From Phaseolus vulgaris (taxonomy: Eukaryota > Streptophyta > Magnoliopsida > Fabales > Fabaceae), in the NCBI RefSeq assembly GCF_000499845.2, contig NC_023755.2, positions 7,322,847-7,386,846 of the forward strand: a stretch of 64,000 nt of DNA, given 5' to 3'. The translations under genes and the position numbers were made by a program. Shown here in pieces: positions 49,001-61,100 of this stretch (position 1 is its first letter; every line of letters begins with the position of its first letter). Under the pieces are notes generated by a model that made no database searches, was not told the origin of the DNA, and worked only from the letters and a program-made list of their open reading frames with translations.

Positions 49001-52000
49001 TTTCTATCTTGCGAGGTAAATCAGCTGAAAAGCAACCCCAGCTTAATTAATGAAAGCACCCCCCCATTAGTTAAATACCACTAGACCTTGTAGTAGTATT
49101 ATTCAATAGGAGGGAGGGGGTGAGTGTATTTAAAGCATGATCTCCTTCTTCTGATTTTCTGTGTCTCATAAAGAAAACAATATGTTTGTTGAATAATAAG
49201 AGAGCCTGCAAAAGGCTGATGGGAGAGTTTTGGGGCATCAAAGAGAGAACGTGCTTATGTACAGTTGGGTCTCTGCATAGATTCCCCCTCATCCAATCCC
49301 TTTTACCCTATCATATGCATCACTGGCAACCCCAACCCCCCCCTCCCCTCCACTCTCTCTTGCATAGGGAGTGGGTCACTGGGTCAGTGCACAAAAGGGA
49401 TGACAAAAGGAGGGTGCTGTTGCTAAAATGCTAACGGCTATAAAGGGTGAGTATCTAAAGATGAGGGCAGACACAAATAACAAATCATTTCTGTATAGTG
49501 AAGATAAAATAGTTAAAAAAGAGGGAAGGATATGCTTAAATTAATCACTCGATTCATCACTTCATATCAATTATCAGTATTAGTCCCTCTACTTTTTGAC
49601 ATGAATTAAATTTGAGGGAAGAGATGACTGACTTGGGAACATATCTCTGTCCTCATCTTCATCAACATTGCAGGTCCCCCTTGTAAGATTGAAGAGCAGG
49701 TGAGAGGATGGATGTTTTAGAAATAGAATAATGCTACTACACCTGTGAAGTCCGTACTACAGTGTGGGGGCATGTGAACTACTGGAGTTTACATCACAGT
49801 ATCTTCATGAGCTGGACTGCCAAGGATAATTTGTTGTTGTTATGTTAGAACATGTCATAAAAACTGCAATGGGTTTGGGTCCCTTTGGAATTTAGTACTG
49901 CATGCATTGGACAACTTTTTACGGTTTTACTGTACCTCAATCAAAAGGACCTTTGGTTGGAGCTGAGATGTTATGTTATTTTCCTTTCTTTCTTTCCTTT
50001 TCTTCTTCACTCAATGGTGCAGCAAAACGACAACAGCAAACAAAGGCATGATTCTGGCCACTTGCTTCGGGAAATGAGATCTGGTAATGCTTGGCAAATT
50101 TTGCATGTGTTACCATATCGTTCCAATCTTAAGCATTTATATATAAACATTGCACGTCTTGAATATATTACGATACATCACCTTCTAGGCATCTAGATGG
50201 TGCAGTGCATGGTGGACCCAATAGTTCAATGGAATTGGGTTGCATTTGCAGAATCAGTTTCACAAGTTCAATGAATTAAACGGCCCGATTTACTACCAAC
50301 AAACAAAGTATGCTAATTTAGATGGGGACCTGTTAAGTAACCCCACCATGCGCTTCCTGTTTTTCTCATTTTTTTTCCATTTCCTAAATGCAGGAAATGA
50401 CTACTTGTAAATACTATCGAAGGTAATAGAATATTCAAATTCTTATATTTGTTAATAATCTAAAATTATCATCTAAGACACGTTTTCAGTTTAAAATAAG
50501 AATTCCTTAATGAATGAGATGGATTTTTACTTGAGACTTTGAACACGAAATGATAATTAATAAAAGGTAACCTAAATACAGCTTGTAACTGTATTCCTAT
50601 TCTGAAGTCCTTACTCCTTAACTGCCACTAAGCTGGTATGTGCTTGAAAAGAAGAATTCAATTTAAGGGTGTATTACATAAGTAGTACATGAGGTGCTTA
50701 TTCTGACGACATTTCACCTAGCACTTCAGTGGTTGTTTTTCTCTGCAAAATTGCACACAAAATAAGTTGGTACCAAGAATATGATGGAATACAATAGAAG
50801 GTTGAAAGTATGCATATTATTAATTAAATCAATTCTAACTAATGGAATACAGGTCATTCATCATACAAAACTATTTATCCAGCTACTAGCCACTGTAATT
50901 AAAAAAGAATCACTATCTTGTCTGCTTGTTACGAAATATCTTATGCAAAATGCAAGTTCGACCTTCCTGTCAACTACAAAGGCATGGCGTTCACTTCGGC
51001 AAGTTATCAATATTCTAATTCAGATTGTCAGATGCTAGGACTTCTGATCATTTGTCCAGTAGTCAATCCTAATCAGCTCAAGGTGCCTAGCATTTTTTTT
51101 TTTGCAGGGATAGTTCCTCAAGTCTTTTGGTTCTTGTCAGAATCATACAGTAGACATCATAACTAATAGGGTTGTCAAAATCTTCAGTGGCCCTAGAAGC
51201 AGATTTAAGCATACGGTGGATACTGACCACTTTCCTTATCAGGCCAGAGCAGCCGTGATGCTTCTGGTCTACCCAATAAGATAACCATCACAATGACTCC
51301 ATGATTGATCTGGAATATGCCAGCTAGAGTGATTGATCCCAGTTCTCTCATGGCAAGTGTGTGTGGGTTCAACAGTTCCTCTTAAAGCCTAAAGGATAAA
51401 ACTCGATTCTAAAGTAATGAAAAAGTTGTCAGGAAGCTTTCTCCAACTAAGAGGAAAGCAGGTCACAGCTATGTGCTAGGCTAAGAAGAGGAATCCTCAA
51501 GTCGTACACAATGATGCAACTGATGTAGTTCAACTTATAACTTGTTAGCATGAAAGTGATGAAAGACAAGAATTATCAACTTCAAATATAAGTATTAGTT
51601 TTTCATGGTTTTAATTGGAAGGGAACTTTTACTAATTCATTTGATAGAGGAACAATTTTGTACCCAAGGTTCCAGTATAGCTGACAAGTCTACACTGACG
51701 GTTGTCAAGCTAGTAAACCTGGACATGTTATTCTCCGACAACTTAACACAAGCACAGAGGCACAAGCTAGTTGAGATGATAAAAGCAAATGATAATTATA
51801 TCAATCAAAATAATAAGGAGATTAAATAAAGCAAAATAAAATTCCTGCCATATAACAGCACATATTTAAAATCATTTGACCAGAGTCACTTGTCCACTGT
51901 TAAAAGTAAAGAAGAAAATTATAATAGGTTCAATCAGCTCACATGCTTCAATTTTAGATTTTGTCATGATGAAATGTGTAACAGTGACTGGTAAATTCAG

Positions 52001-52165
52001 CCGGAACCTTTCCGATATAGATTGTTGACAAGAAATGGTCAGAAAGTTTATAAGTGTAAATTTTATATAAACATTGCAGGGTGAAATAAAACTGTAAACT
52101 GACTAAAGGGAGATCATATATAAGGGGGGATACCCCCAAAAGGCAAAAAATCCAATACTCAGTTA
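46042..52165. other. Intergenic region without recognised genes
   Basis: The first few hundred bases (46042-46330) are probably the 3' UTR of the preceding gene. The rest has only short ORFs without domains (for example 49885-50196, 50781-51166, 51605-51829). I checked by eye for common conserved plant miRNA sequences and tRNA genes and recognised none. It contains an AGCC microsatellite (48862-48883). Confidence 0.4.
48862..48883. repeat. (AGCC)n microsatellite
   Basis: Five consecutive AGCC units followed by AG. Short and perfect, in intergenic DNA. Confidence 0.8.
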
Positions 52166-55100
52166 CTAATTATTAGAAAACAACCATAAAATAGTCTTTG
52201 GAGATATATCTATACCATGAGTAGTACCAATAGATATCATGCGATCTATATTATCAATCCGCCCTTGTATGGACTTTAGAAGTGAATTCAGGGATGAAAC
52301 TCTTTTCCTAACACTAGAAATCTTGGCAGCATGCTGCATTATGAATGGCAAAGGTGCATCTTCAAGCAACTGATCAAGTTCTGCCAAAGAAAAGATGAAT
52401 TTCAGGTCAGCAAACTGGACACCTAGAGTAATAAGAAATTAATACATCTTAAAGTAATAGGAGATTCTTTATTTGAGCATTAAGACTAAGAATAACTGAA
52501 GTACTGAACTGAAATAATAGCATGTTAGCAAAGGAAAAACTGGTATACCATAGCCACAAGTTTGACATGCTAACGAAGACAACATGGAGACTACCAGAGA
52601 ACTAGAATTTTGTCATCATGCAGATAAGTACATAGGTTGGTTGTCTTGGGAGGAGTGTAGTTTATTTTATTTTCTATAGTCAGTGGAATATCTAATTGGC
52701 TTTATGCACATCTAACTTTGTGGCTCTGTTTTCCATACTTCATAGTAAAACAACAGGCTTTTTGGAGGATAAGCAAAGCATCTTTCACAAAATGTGTTGC
52801 ATTATACCATATAGATGCTTTCACTGAGATGGAATGAAGTCTGCTCTAGAGTTTTAAAATAAAATGTTTAAACCAAGGCATTAATTCAAATTAATATTAA
52901 CTTTTCTGAGTAAAACATTCCCCACCGGGAGGCCTGTGAAATCAACCCTTTACAGAAGTTTGCCCATATATGGACCACATACTTCGCTGGCATAACTTAT
53001 TCCAACTTAAAAAATATATTTAATACCAGAATTGTCCGTTGCAAATAGTAATTTAAGAAAGAAAAAGCTGGAAACAATTTGCCCATCAGGAGCATATAAC
53101 TTTCCGGCTTAACTTGCTTATTTCAGTATATGCATCATACCAAATTAATAACAGAATCGTAATGCAAACATTAATCAAGAGTGTCCAATAATTTTATCTA
53201 GCAGCACCATAAAATAAATCCTTCTTCCAACAGCAACTACAGCAAGCCAATGCCTAAAATTAGCATTAAGTTTGCAAATCTACAAAAAAAAACTGAGACT
53301 AGAACTGCTGTGCAACTTTAGATACTGTGCGATGGACTAAAACTTAACCACAGAAATCAAAATCCCGTGCACCTCCAGTACACTAGACAATGCATCTTCA
53401 TGAATTGCACATTGAGCTGCAAAGGTGGCATTAATATGGGAGAAGATTCACGTGTTAAAGCCAGGGTCTTCCTGAAGACTGAATGTAAAAGCTTATATAA
53501 GGCATATTTACCTGGAAAAGGTGACAGTATTGGTGGGAACTTCAAGAGCTTATTATTGTATTATTATGATGAAACTTGACACCCTTATACTTGAGTACTT
53601 GACACTGTCATTCCTTAGGTTAAGCAACACCTGAGTGATATTTCTGATATCAAAATCTTCTGTGATCACTGGATAGGTTCTATATCAGTTCATAACTTAT
53701 TGACACCAGATTTCTGCAGAATTTGAATTTGACCTGTGAAGTCTAAACTAATTTCTCAAATTTGTCTGTCACAAGTTCGATACAACATTTTATGTTTCCT
53801 GTTTTTTTTTAAGGAAATATTAGTGTCTCTGCCTAACTAAACAAAACCGGCTTGTAAGGTGAGGATTATACCCCATTTATATATTATAATTCGGCCTTAT
53901 TCCAAGTTGATGTGGGATCTCCAACAAACACAATAACAAACAATACTTCTTCTCTACATGGTTTTTCCAAGTTTCCAAAATATAAAGCTTTTAGAAAGAT
54001 TGTGGCTGAAAGTTATGACCAAGTACTAAAGATGCCTACTTTCCTTACTCAAGACTCAGGTTTAAGTTATTTCCAACTCTTCTGGAGAGACAAACCTAAG
54101 AACAACATGCAAAATTGTGGGATCAACTGTTCTCTCTCTTGACTGTATAGCAAAGTAGTAGTCAATAGTGCACTATAGTGGCAACATGGAGCAGCCTTGG
54201 GTCACTACAGGATTAAAATAGTGGAGCAATTTTCAGTAGTAGCTGTCTGTCACAGCTGAAACTGATGACAAAATTGCATTATTTCACTGTGTGCCAATGA
54301 TGGGATTCAGAAACCTTGTTCAAAGCTTTATTCATGCTGCATGAATTGCTCTCTCACCTGTTTTGACACAAACCGCCAAGTTCTTGCTGGATTGTTTTTA
54401 GTAGGGTTGTTCATGGTTTGGTTTTTAGACAAAAAATGATTTGAACCAACCATAACAATATATAGGATTCAATATGGTTTGATTTGAAGGCAGTTTTGAA
54501 TACAAACTAAAACAAACTGATATTTTGGGGTTCAAATTGACTTTAGATCTTCAACATAACAACTAACAAATTAGAGTAGAATATGATAACTATTTGAATT
54601 ATGATTAACCCTTGAACATTTTATTTACATAGCCATAAGTAATAGAGTAGTAAAAGACAACATATGATAATAATTGTATTACAAACTCTTAGAGAATCTG
54701 AACGAGAGAAATTTTATTAATTGTTCAACAATCAATGAAATGAATGTTAGTGTTTGCACAGCAGCTGTGTTACTGCCTAGCACTGTTAGCTAATATGAAT
54801 ATTACAAGGGACAACTCTACACTAACAATTCTAGACAGCTGGACATTAACATTCAATAAAACAGCTGGACAGTTGTACACTAACATACAAGCAAACAGAT
54901 GGTCAGCTGTACACTAACAATTCTTACTAACATTAAGTATGCTTCAAAGAAACGTAAATCGAGCTTTAGATAGCAGCTTTGTTAGACCATCTGCCCACTG
55001 ATCAAGAGCAGGAATATGATATATACAAAGTTGCTTGGCCAGAACCTTCTTTCACACAAAAAAAATATCAATCTCCATGTGTTTAGTATGATTATGAAAA

Positions 55101-58100
55101 ACTGGATTATGAGCAATGGCTACACCACTTTGTTTGTCACATAAAATTACTGGAGTAGTGTAGGGAATTTGCAGTTCTGTAAGCAGAGGAGAAATCCGTG
55201 AAAGTTCAATAGAGGTTTTAGCCAAACTTCTATTTTTGCCTTAGTACTAGAACAAGCAATATCTTGTTTGCAAGACCACCAAGATATTAAATCAGGACCA
55301 AGAAAAAAGGCTACTCCTGAAGTAGAACGTCTATCATCAACATCTGATGCCCAATCAACATCACAAAATGATTTTAACCGAAGTTGTCAAACTTGAGAGT
55401 CTACATAGACTCGAATCGTAGACTCGACTCGTAGACTTGACTCCAAAACTCGACTTGTAGACTTGACTCGTAAAAGTTTACTTCACATGAAAAAAATATT
55501 TCAAAAATATTAGCACCAAGTTTTCCCAATTAAAAAAAAAACACTGCAAACAAAAAAAATTTGCACCTTTATTAAATAAAAAAACCCAATGGCAATTTCT
55601 TCCTGCACACTTACGTTTTTCTTCCTGCACCCCCACAATGTTAGGCAAAGACAAAATTGTCCCTATTATTTTCTAAAAACCCTAAAATGCACATAAGACC
55701 TACACTATTCTTTCTTCTTCCTTTCACCACAGATTGCACAGACAGACTCGCAGACTCTCTTTGAACGACGGCAACACTACTCCATTTTCTCTTTGCACAA
55801 GAAGGCGTTTCGGTTGGTGGTGGTGGGTGGTGTCTCGACAATTTGGTGGTGGTTGGGTGGTTTCTCTTGGGGGTTCACTGTTCAGAGAAGAAGGTAAGTA
55901 AATTTTTTGGTTTTCGTATCTGTAGTTCTGTTATTTTTTCAGATTGTCGTTTCCACAATTCAAATGTAGTATTCCAGACAACGCAGTCCGATAGTTTCAC
56001 GGAATAGAGAATCCGTATTTGGTTTTTCGCACTCCGAATTATTGAATTCGTAGAAATCTCGGGATTGTGGAATTAGTAAATCTTCCAGATCCATGAATCC
56101 ATTAGTCAAACAATTCATTTCGGATCCAACAATCCATAATTCAAAAAAATCATTCTAGATCCACCAATCCGTAATTCAAAATATGCATTCCAGATCCAAA
56201 AATCCATAATTCAAAAAAATCATTTCGGATCCACCAACCCGTAACTGAAATTAGGCTTTCGCATTTAGCAATCCAGAAATCAACAATTTATGAAAAATTT
56301 GCTTTCGGAACACCCCCTCATCCAGAAAACAAAATGATTCACTTCCAGATTGATGAATCCGTAGCACACTCCCAGATCCTGATTTCTGGTAACCACAGAA
56401 ACTTCATACTCCTAAAAAAACTTAATTCTTACCTCTAAAAGCCGACAACACAACCCACTCCTCCACCTTGCTTCGCACAGCTAAAATGACCCTCCACCTG
56501 CGCCTGAGATGAAGGAAGAAGATGAACAGTGCCAAACAAACTCCACCACGATGCCCTTTTTCAAATAAAAGGCCAAGGCCAGTTTCAAGATTTATAAAAT
56601 TGTGGGGTTGCAGGAAGAAAAACGTAAGGATGCAGGAAGAAGAAGCCTAACCCAATTTAGTGTAGCCCAATTAAAAAACCCAATTCAGTGCAGCCCAATA
56701 AAAAACCCAATTTAGTGTAGCTAATACCCTAAATCACACCACAGAATAATGCAACCCTAGTTCAAGCACCACTCATCTCAATAATCTTATATGATGAACG
56801 ACACCACCGTCGACCTGCCACCCGCAACCACTGCAATCGCACGACCGCATGAACCGCCGCCACCGCGCAACCTCCTATGCACAATCGCCACCACTGCCGC
56901 ACTTGTTCAGAGAAGACACACAACCTTCGCACTCCAGAGAAGACACAATACCACCAAAACGTGAAACCAAAACGAAACGTGAACCCTAAAGACACTGTTT
57001 TGGGTTAAAACGAAAACCCAGTTGAACTCGCCAACTCGGAGCAGACTCACGAGTTTGATCAGGTTCATCGAGTTCACTCCGAGTCTGCCGAGTTTACTCA
57101 AAAATTGAGTCTACTACCGAGTTAACTCGGTAAGGGTATGTGGACATGTAAACTCGGACGAGTCAACTTGTTGACTCGTGAGTTTGATAACCATGCTTTT
57201 ACCGATAACGAATGATCAAGAGATGCAGGTTGAAAATGTAATCCAGGAGACAAAACTCCTTTAAGACACTGTAATATGCATTTCACCGCCACCCAGTGAG
57301 AATCAAGAGGTTTAGCCATGAATTGACAAACTTTGTTCATAGCAAAGCTTATTTCTGGTCTAGTTATTGTCACATACTACAAAGCACCCACCAGTGAGTG
57401 ATACAAAGTTGGATTAGAAAACAAATCAACACCAAGCTTGGAAAGTTTGCAACTAGAAACCATAGGAGAAGAAATTGAATGAGCTTGAGCCATATGTTTT
57501 TTAAGAAGTAAGTCTCGAATATATTTGGTTTGTTTCAGGAGAATATATTATTAGATAAATACTTAACTTCAAGACCAAGAAAATCAAGCTGACCAAGTTG
57601 TTTCAAGGATAAAGTTGCATGAAGCTTTTCTGTAATCTATTGAATAGGAATAGGCAACTTACCAATTATTATAAGTAATCTACATAGACCAAAAAATATA
57701 AAACCTGCAACTGTTTTATGTAAACAAAAAGAAAGGAGTCACAAGCACTGCTCAGAAACCCAAGTTGACAACGAGTAGTTTACAATCGATCAAACCATTG
57801 CTTTGGTGCTTGTTTTAGCCCATAGAAAACTTTATTAAGCTTACAAACAAGAGACTTATCATTTGCTTCAAAACCAGGTGGTTGAGTCATATAAATCGTT
57901 CCTTCAAGAAATCCATTTAAAAAAGCATTATTTATTAACAACAAGCTGAAACAGTTTCCATCCATAAGAGACAACAAGAGTAAGAATAATTCGGATTGTA
58001 AAAAGTTTCACTACTGGAGAAAAAGTCTCATGAAAATCAAAACCATGGACTTGATGAAATCCATCCTTTTGCCACCAATTGTGCTTTATATTTATTAATG

Positions 58101-61100
58101 GAGCCATCTACATTTTCCTTGACTCGAGAAACCCATTTACATCCAACAGCTTGTCTATTAGAGGGTAATGTAACTAAATCCCATGTATTTTGCTGCATGA
58201 GAGCATCATACTCCTGCTGCATTGCAGCTAACAAATTAGCATCTTTAAGAGCTTGCTTAACACTTGTTGGTTCCAAATGAGGAAGAAGTATTGAAGGGTG
58301 AATTCTGTGTTGAGCAGTATCAGATTTGGACCTAGTTTGCATAAGGTGAGTATTAACAGGAGGTGTTGTATTATGTACAAGATCAGTAGTTATAAAATGT
58401 GCAGTATTAGACAGACTCAGACGGAGAGGACTCACAATACCAGATTTGGACCTAGTTTGCATAGGATGAGTATTAACAGTAGGTGTTGTATTATGTACAA
58501 GTTCAGTAGCTACGACAGGTGCAATATTAGACACAAACTCAGACAAAGAGGACTCTTCTGTGGAATTAACAAGTTTAGCAGTTACGAAAGGTGCAGTATT
58601 AGACATAGACTTAGACAAAGAGGACTGTTCGGTGGAATTAACAAGTTCAGTAGTTACTAAAGGTGAAGTATTGGACATAGACTCAGATGAAGAGGACTGT
58701 TCCGTGGAATTAACAGGCACATAAGCAAATGAAGTAGTGTTAGACATTGAAGGTGGTATAAGAATGAGATTTAAATTAAAATACTCATTGAGATCTTTAA
58801 TAGTATTGGGAGTATAAGGAAAAAGACGAATAAGGAATATCATGTTCATTAAATCAAACATCCTTTGAAATGTAAAGTCTTCCACTGGATGATAGACACT
58901 TGTATATTTGAGAATATCCCAGAAAAATACACTCCTCAGATTTAAAATCAAGTTTATGAGAATGATAAGGTTTTAAAAGAGGAAAACAAGCGCATCCAAA
59001 AATTTTGAGAAAAGCAAAGTCTGGATCCTTATTAAAAAGAATAGAATAAGGAATAGCAAAATTTAAACAAGCTGTAGGAAGTCTATTAATAAGATATATA
59101 GCTGTAGTAAAGGCATAATCCCAAAATTGTAATGGAAGACAAGCTTTGTGCAGCAAGGTAAGACCCACGTCAACAATATGTTTTTGTTTCCTCTCAAAAA
59201 CATCATTTTGATGATGTGTATGAGGACAAACAAGTCTATGATTTATACTGCAACAAGTTAAGAGACTCGTAAAAGGTCTATATTCTCCACCCCAATCAGA
59301 CTGAATGTTTTTAACTTTGAAACCAAGCTGTAACTCAACTAGCTGTTTAAAATTCTGAAAAAACAAACGTGTCACTCTTGGATTTTATTGGAAATATCCA
59401 AGTATATCTAGAACAAGCATCAACAAATGAAACATAATATTTGTACCCTGCATAAGAGGTAAAATGTGCAGGTCCCTAAAGATTAGTAAACACAAGTTTT
59501 AAGGGAGAGTAAACAGATTTTGAGGCATGAGATGACAACTTGTTTGATTTACCAACGCAATAGGATGAACAAAAATAAGAATCAACTTTATTGGACAAAG
59601 AAATTTTGCAATGTTTCAATACAATTTGCATAATATGACTATTTGGATGATCAAGTCTATTGTGCAACATATGAATACTGTTATTTACAGTACACAGATT
59701 ATTTAGACTAGACTTATGAGTGAAACACTTGGAAGATGACGATAACTGAGATGACTGCAATTGAGGGTGAAACTGGAGATTATTGAATGAATAAAGTCCA
59801 TCAACACCAACAACCCCTTGAAGAAGAGCTTTATTTGTCCCCTGAGATTTAACAAGACACCTGTCAGGATGAAACTCAGAAAACAGAATTACCTTTGGCA
59901 AATTGACTAACACTTAACAGATTTTAGGTGATAGAAGGACAATGTAACAAATTGTTTAGTTTTAGAATATTATGTAAATCATAAGGTGAGTCAAACAAAG
60001 AGACACCAGCACCAAAAATACTCAAACCTGCACCGTTGCCTGTGAAAATCTGGTCAGGACCATCAAAATGTTGAAGTTGCTTTATTTTCTGAGATTCACG
60101 TCGCCAATAACATGCAAACTTGCTCCAGAATCTGGTATCCAGGATGTATTAGACTTTATTAGCATTGCGCTAGGTTCAGTGTTATGTCCAGACTTATTGT
60201 TAGGATTTATCCATGTATTTGATGTCTTATAAGAGCCAGCCGAATAAGGAATATCTTGTCGTGTGGCCGGATCAATAAAACACAGTGACTCATGAGGTTG
60301 ATATGAAACATCAGACCTAAAATGACAAAAATTTGGCTGTATGACCAAACTTAAGACAAATTTGACACTATAAACTCGCAAACTTGCCACCACCACGACC
60401 TCTACCAGAAGCAGTAGCACCAGCACGAGAAGAAGTTCCTTTATGAGAGCCTCCACGACCACATCCATAGGAGGCGTGATTGTAAATCAGTGATGGTGAT
60501 ACTAAAGTCTGAGTCTCCTGAACATAAAGAGTGAGACATGTCTCATGACCATAAAGGCATACACTGACATACAAGCAAACAGATGGTCAACTGTACACTA
60601 ACAAAAAAGGAAAACAAGTGTATACTAACAATTCTTACTAACACAAACCTATTATTTAAAAGTGGACTTTAAGCTTAATTTAACTTTTCAAAATCAATTT
60701 AATAAGGTGAGGTTTACACCTTCTTTATATATTATAATTTAATCATATCTCTATATGATGTGAGATTCCCAAAACCTATTATAAAAAATAAGTATATAAT
60801 GAATAATTCCTGGTCAATTAGTCATATATTGTCAATGTCATTCTCCAACCCACATGGAATCACATACTATCATTAAAAATTTCAAAATACCATTACATAA
60901 TGCTACAATAAATATAAGCATATTGTTAGTGTGGTTTGGTTTAGTTTAGTTTTAACAGTAGGTGCAAAAACCAATCTAAACCACAATAAAAGTTGTTCGT
61001 TTTACAGTTTTGGTTTGATAAATTTTTAACTATTTTTTGTCTGGTTTGGAAGTTCAAAAACTGTTTGGTTCCACTTTTTACATCCCTAATTTCAAGTCAA

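Larger units (their letters stand above)
55372..57205. mobile_element. Mutator-like non-autonomous insertion in copia RNase H
   Basis: Flanked by near-identical 9-10 bp copies of the target (ttttaaccga at 55372-55381, ttttaccga at 57197-57205), with the copia reading SLSVK | SFCDVDWASD resuming on each side. The element ends are inverted: left GTTGTCAAACTTGAGAGTC and right (reversed) GTTATCAAACTCACGAGTC. Subterminal regions are packed with 'gactcg'/'actcgt' phrases on both sides. The 9-10 bp duplication and inverted ends fit Mutator-like elements. No transposase seen. It holds a second element at 55591-56647. Confidence 0.75.
54687..60643 (-). mobile_element. Ty1-copia element with 5-bp target duplication, internally deleted
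   Basis: Flanked by perfect CAAAC duplications (54682-54686 and 60644-60648). Minus-strand order from high coordinates: residual 5' LTR, gag C-terminus rich in Arg-Gly (about 60480-60370), a CCHC zinc knuckle CQICLKFGHTAKF with a frameshift (about 60350-60310), protease WIPDSGASLHVIGD (about 60130-60090), pre-integrase and integrase (59913-58854; QSDWGGEYRPF visible), a repeat-expanded linker (58750-58310), RT (58280-57200; NAFLNGFLEGTIYMTQPPGF with a GFE continuation, VFYGLKQAP), then RNase H (55371-54960; DVDWASDVDDRRSTSG). Stops and frameshifts throughout. Most of gag and the 5' LTR is missing. A 1.8 kb element splits RT from RNase H. Same strand as the host gene. Confidence 0.85.
54402..61088. 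mobile_element. Possible hAT-like element interrupted by other insertions
   Basis: The left end TAGGGTTGTTCATGGTTTGG (54402) and the inverted right end TAGGGATGTAAAAAGTGG (61088) share TAGGG plus G/T-rich subterminal sequence. 'ggtttggttt' and 'aaccaa' phrases lie near both ends, as in a common plant hAT family. The flanking 8-mers (gtttttag, atttcaag) match at 5 of 8 positions. If real, the copia element below inserted into it. No transposase remnant recognised, so it would be non-autonomous. Confidence 0.35.

Noticed and set aside
49140..49340. Possible miRNA hairpin ('gatgggagagttttgggg' opposite 'ccccctcatccaatccc')
   Set aside because: The pairing is patchy and neither arm matches a conserved miRNA I know. 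No basis to call it.
50781..51166. Two overlapping plus-strand ORFs of 82-85 codons
   Set aside because: No domain, no promoter-like context, and they overlap in different frames in intergenic DNA.
58298..58660. 120-codon plus-strand ORF with repeats
   Set aside because: It is the antisense shadow of the repeated copia linker.
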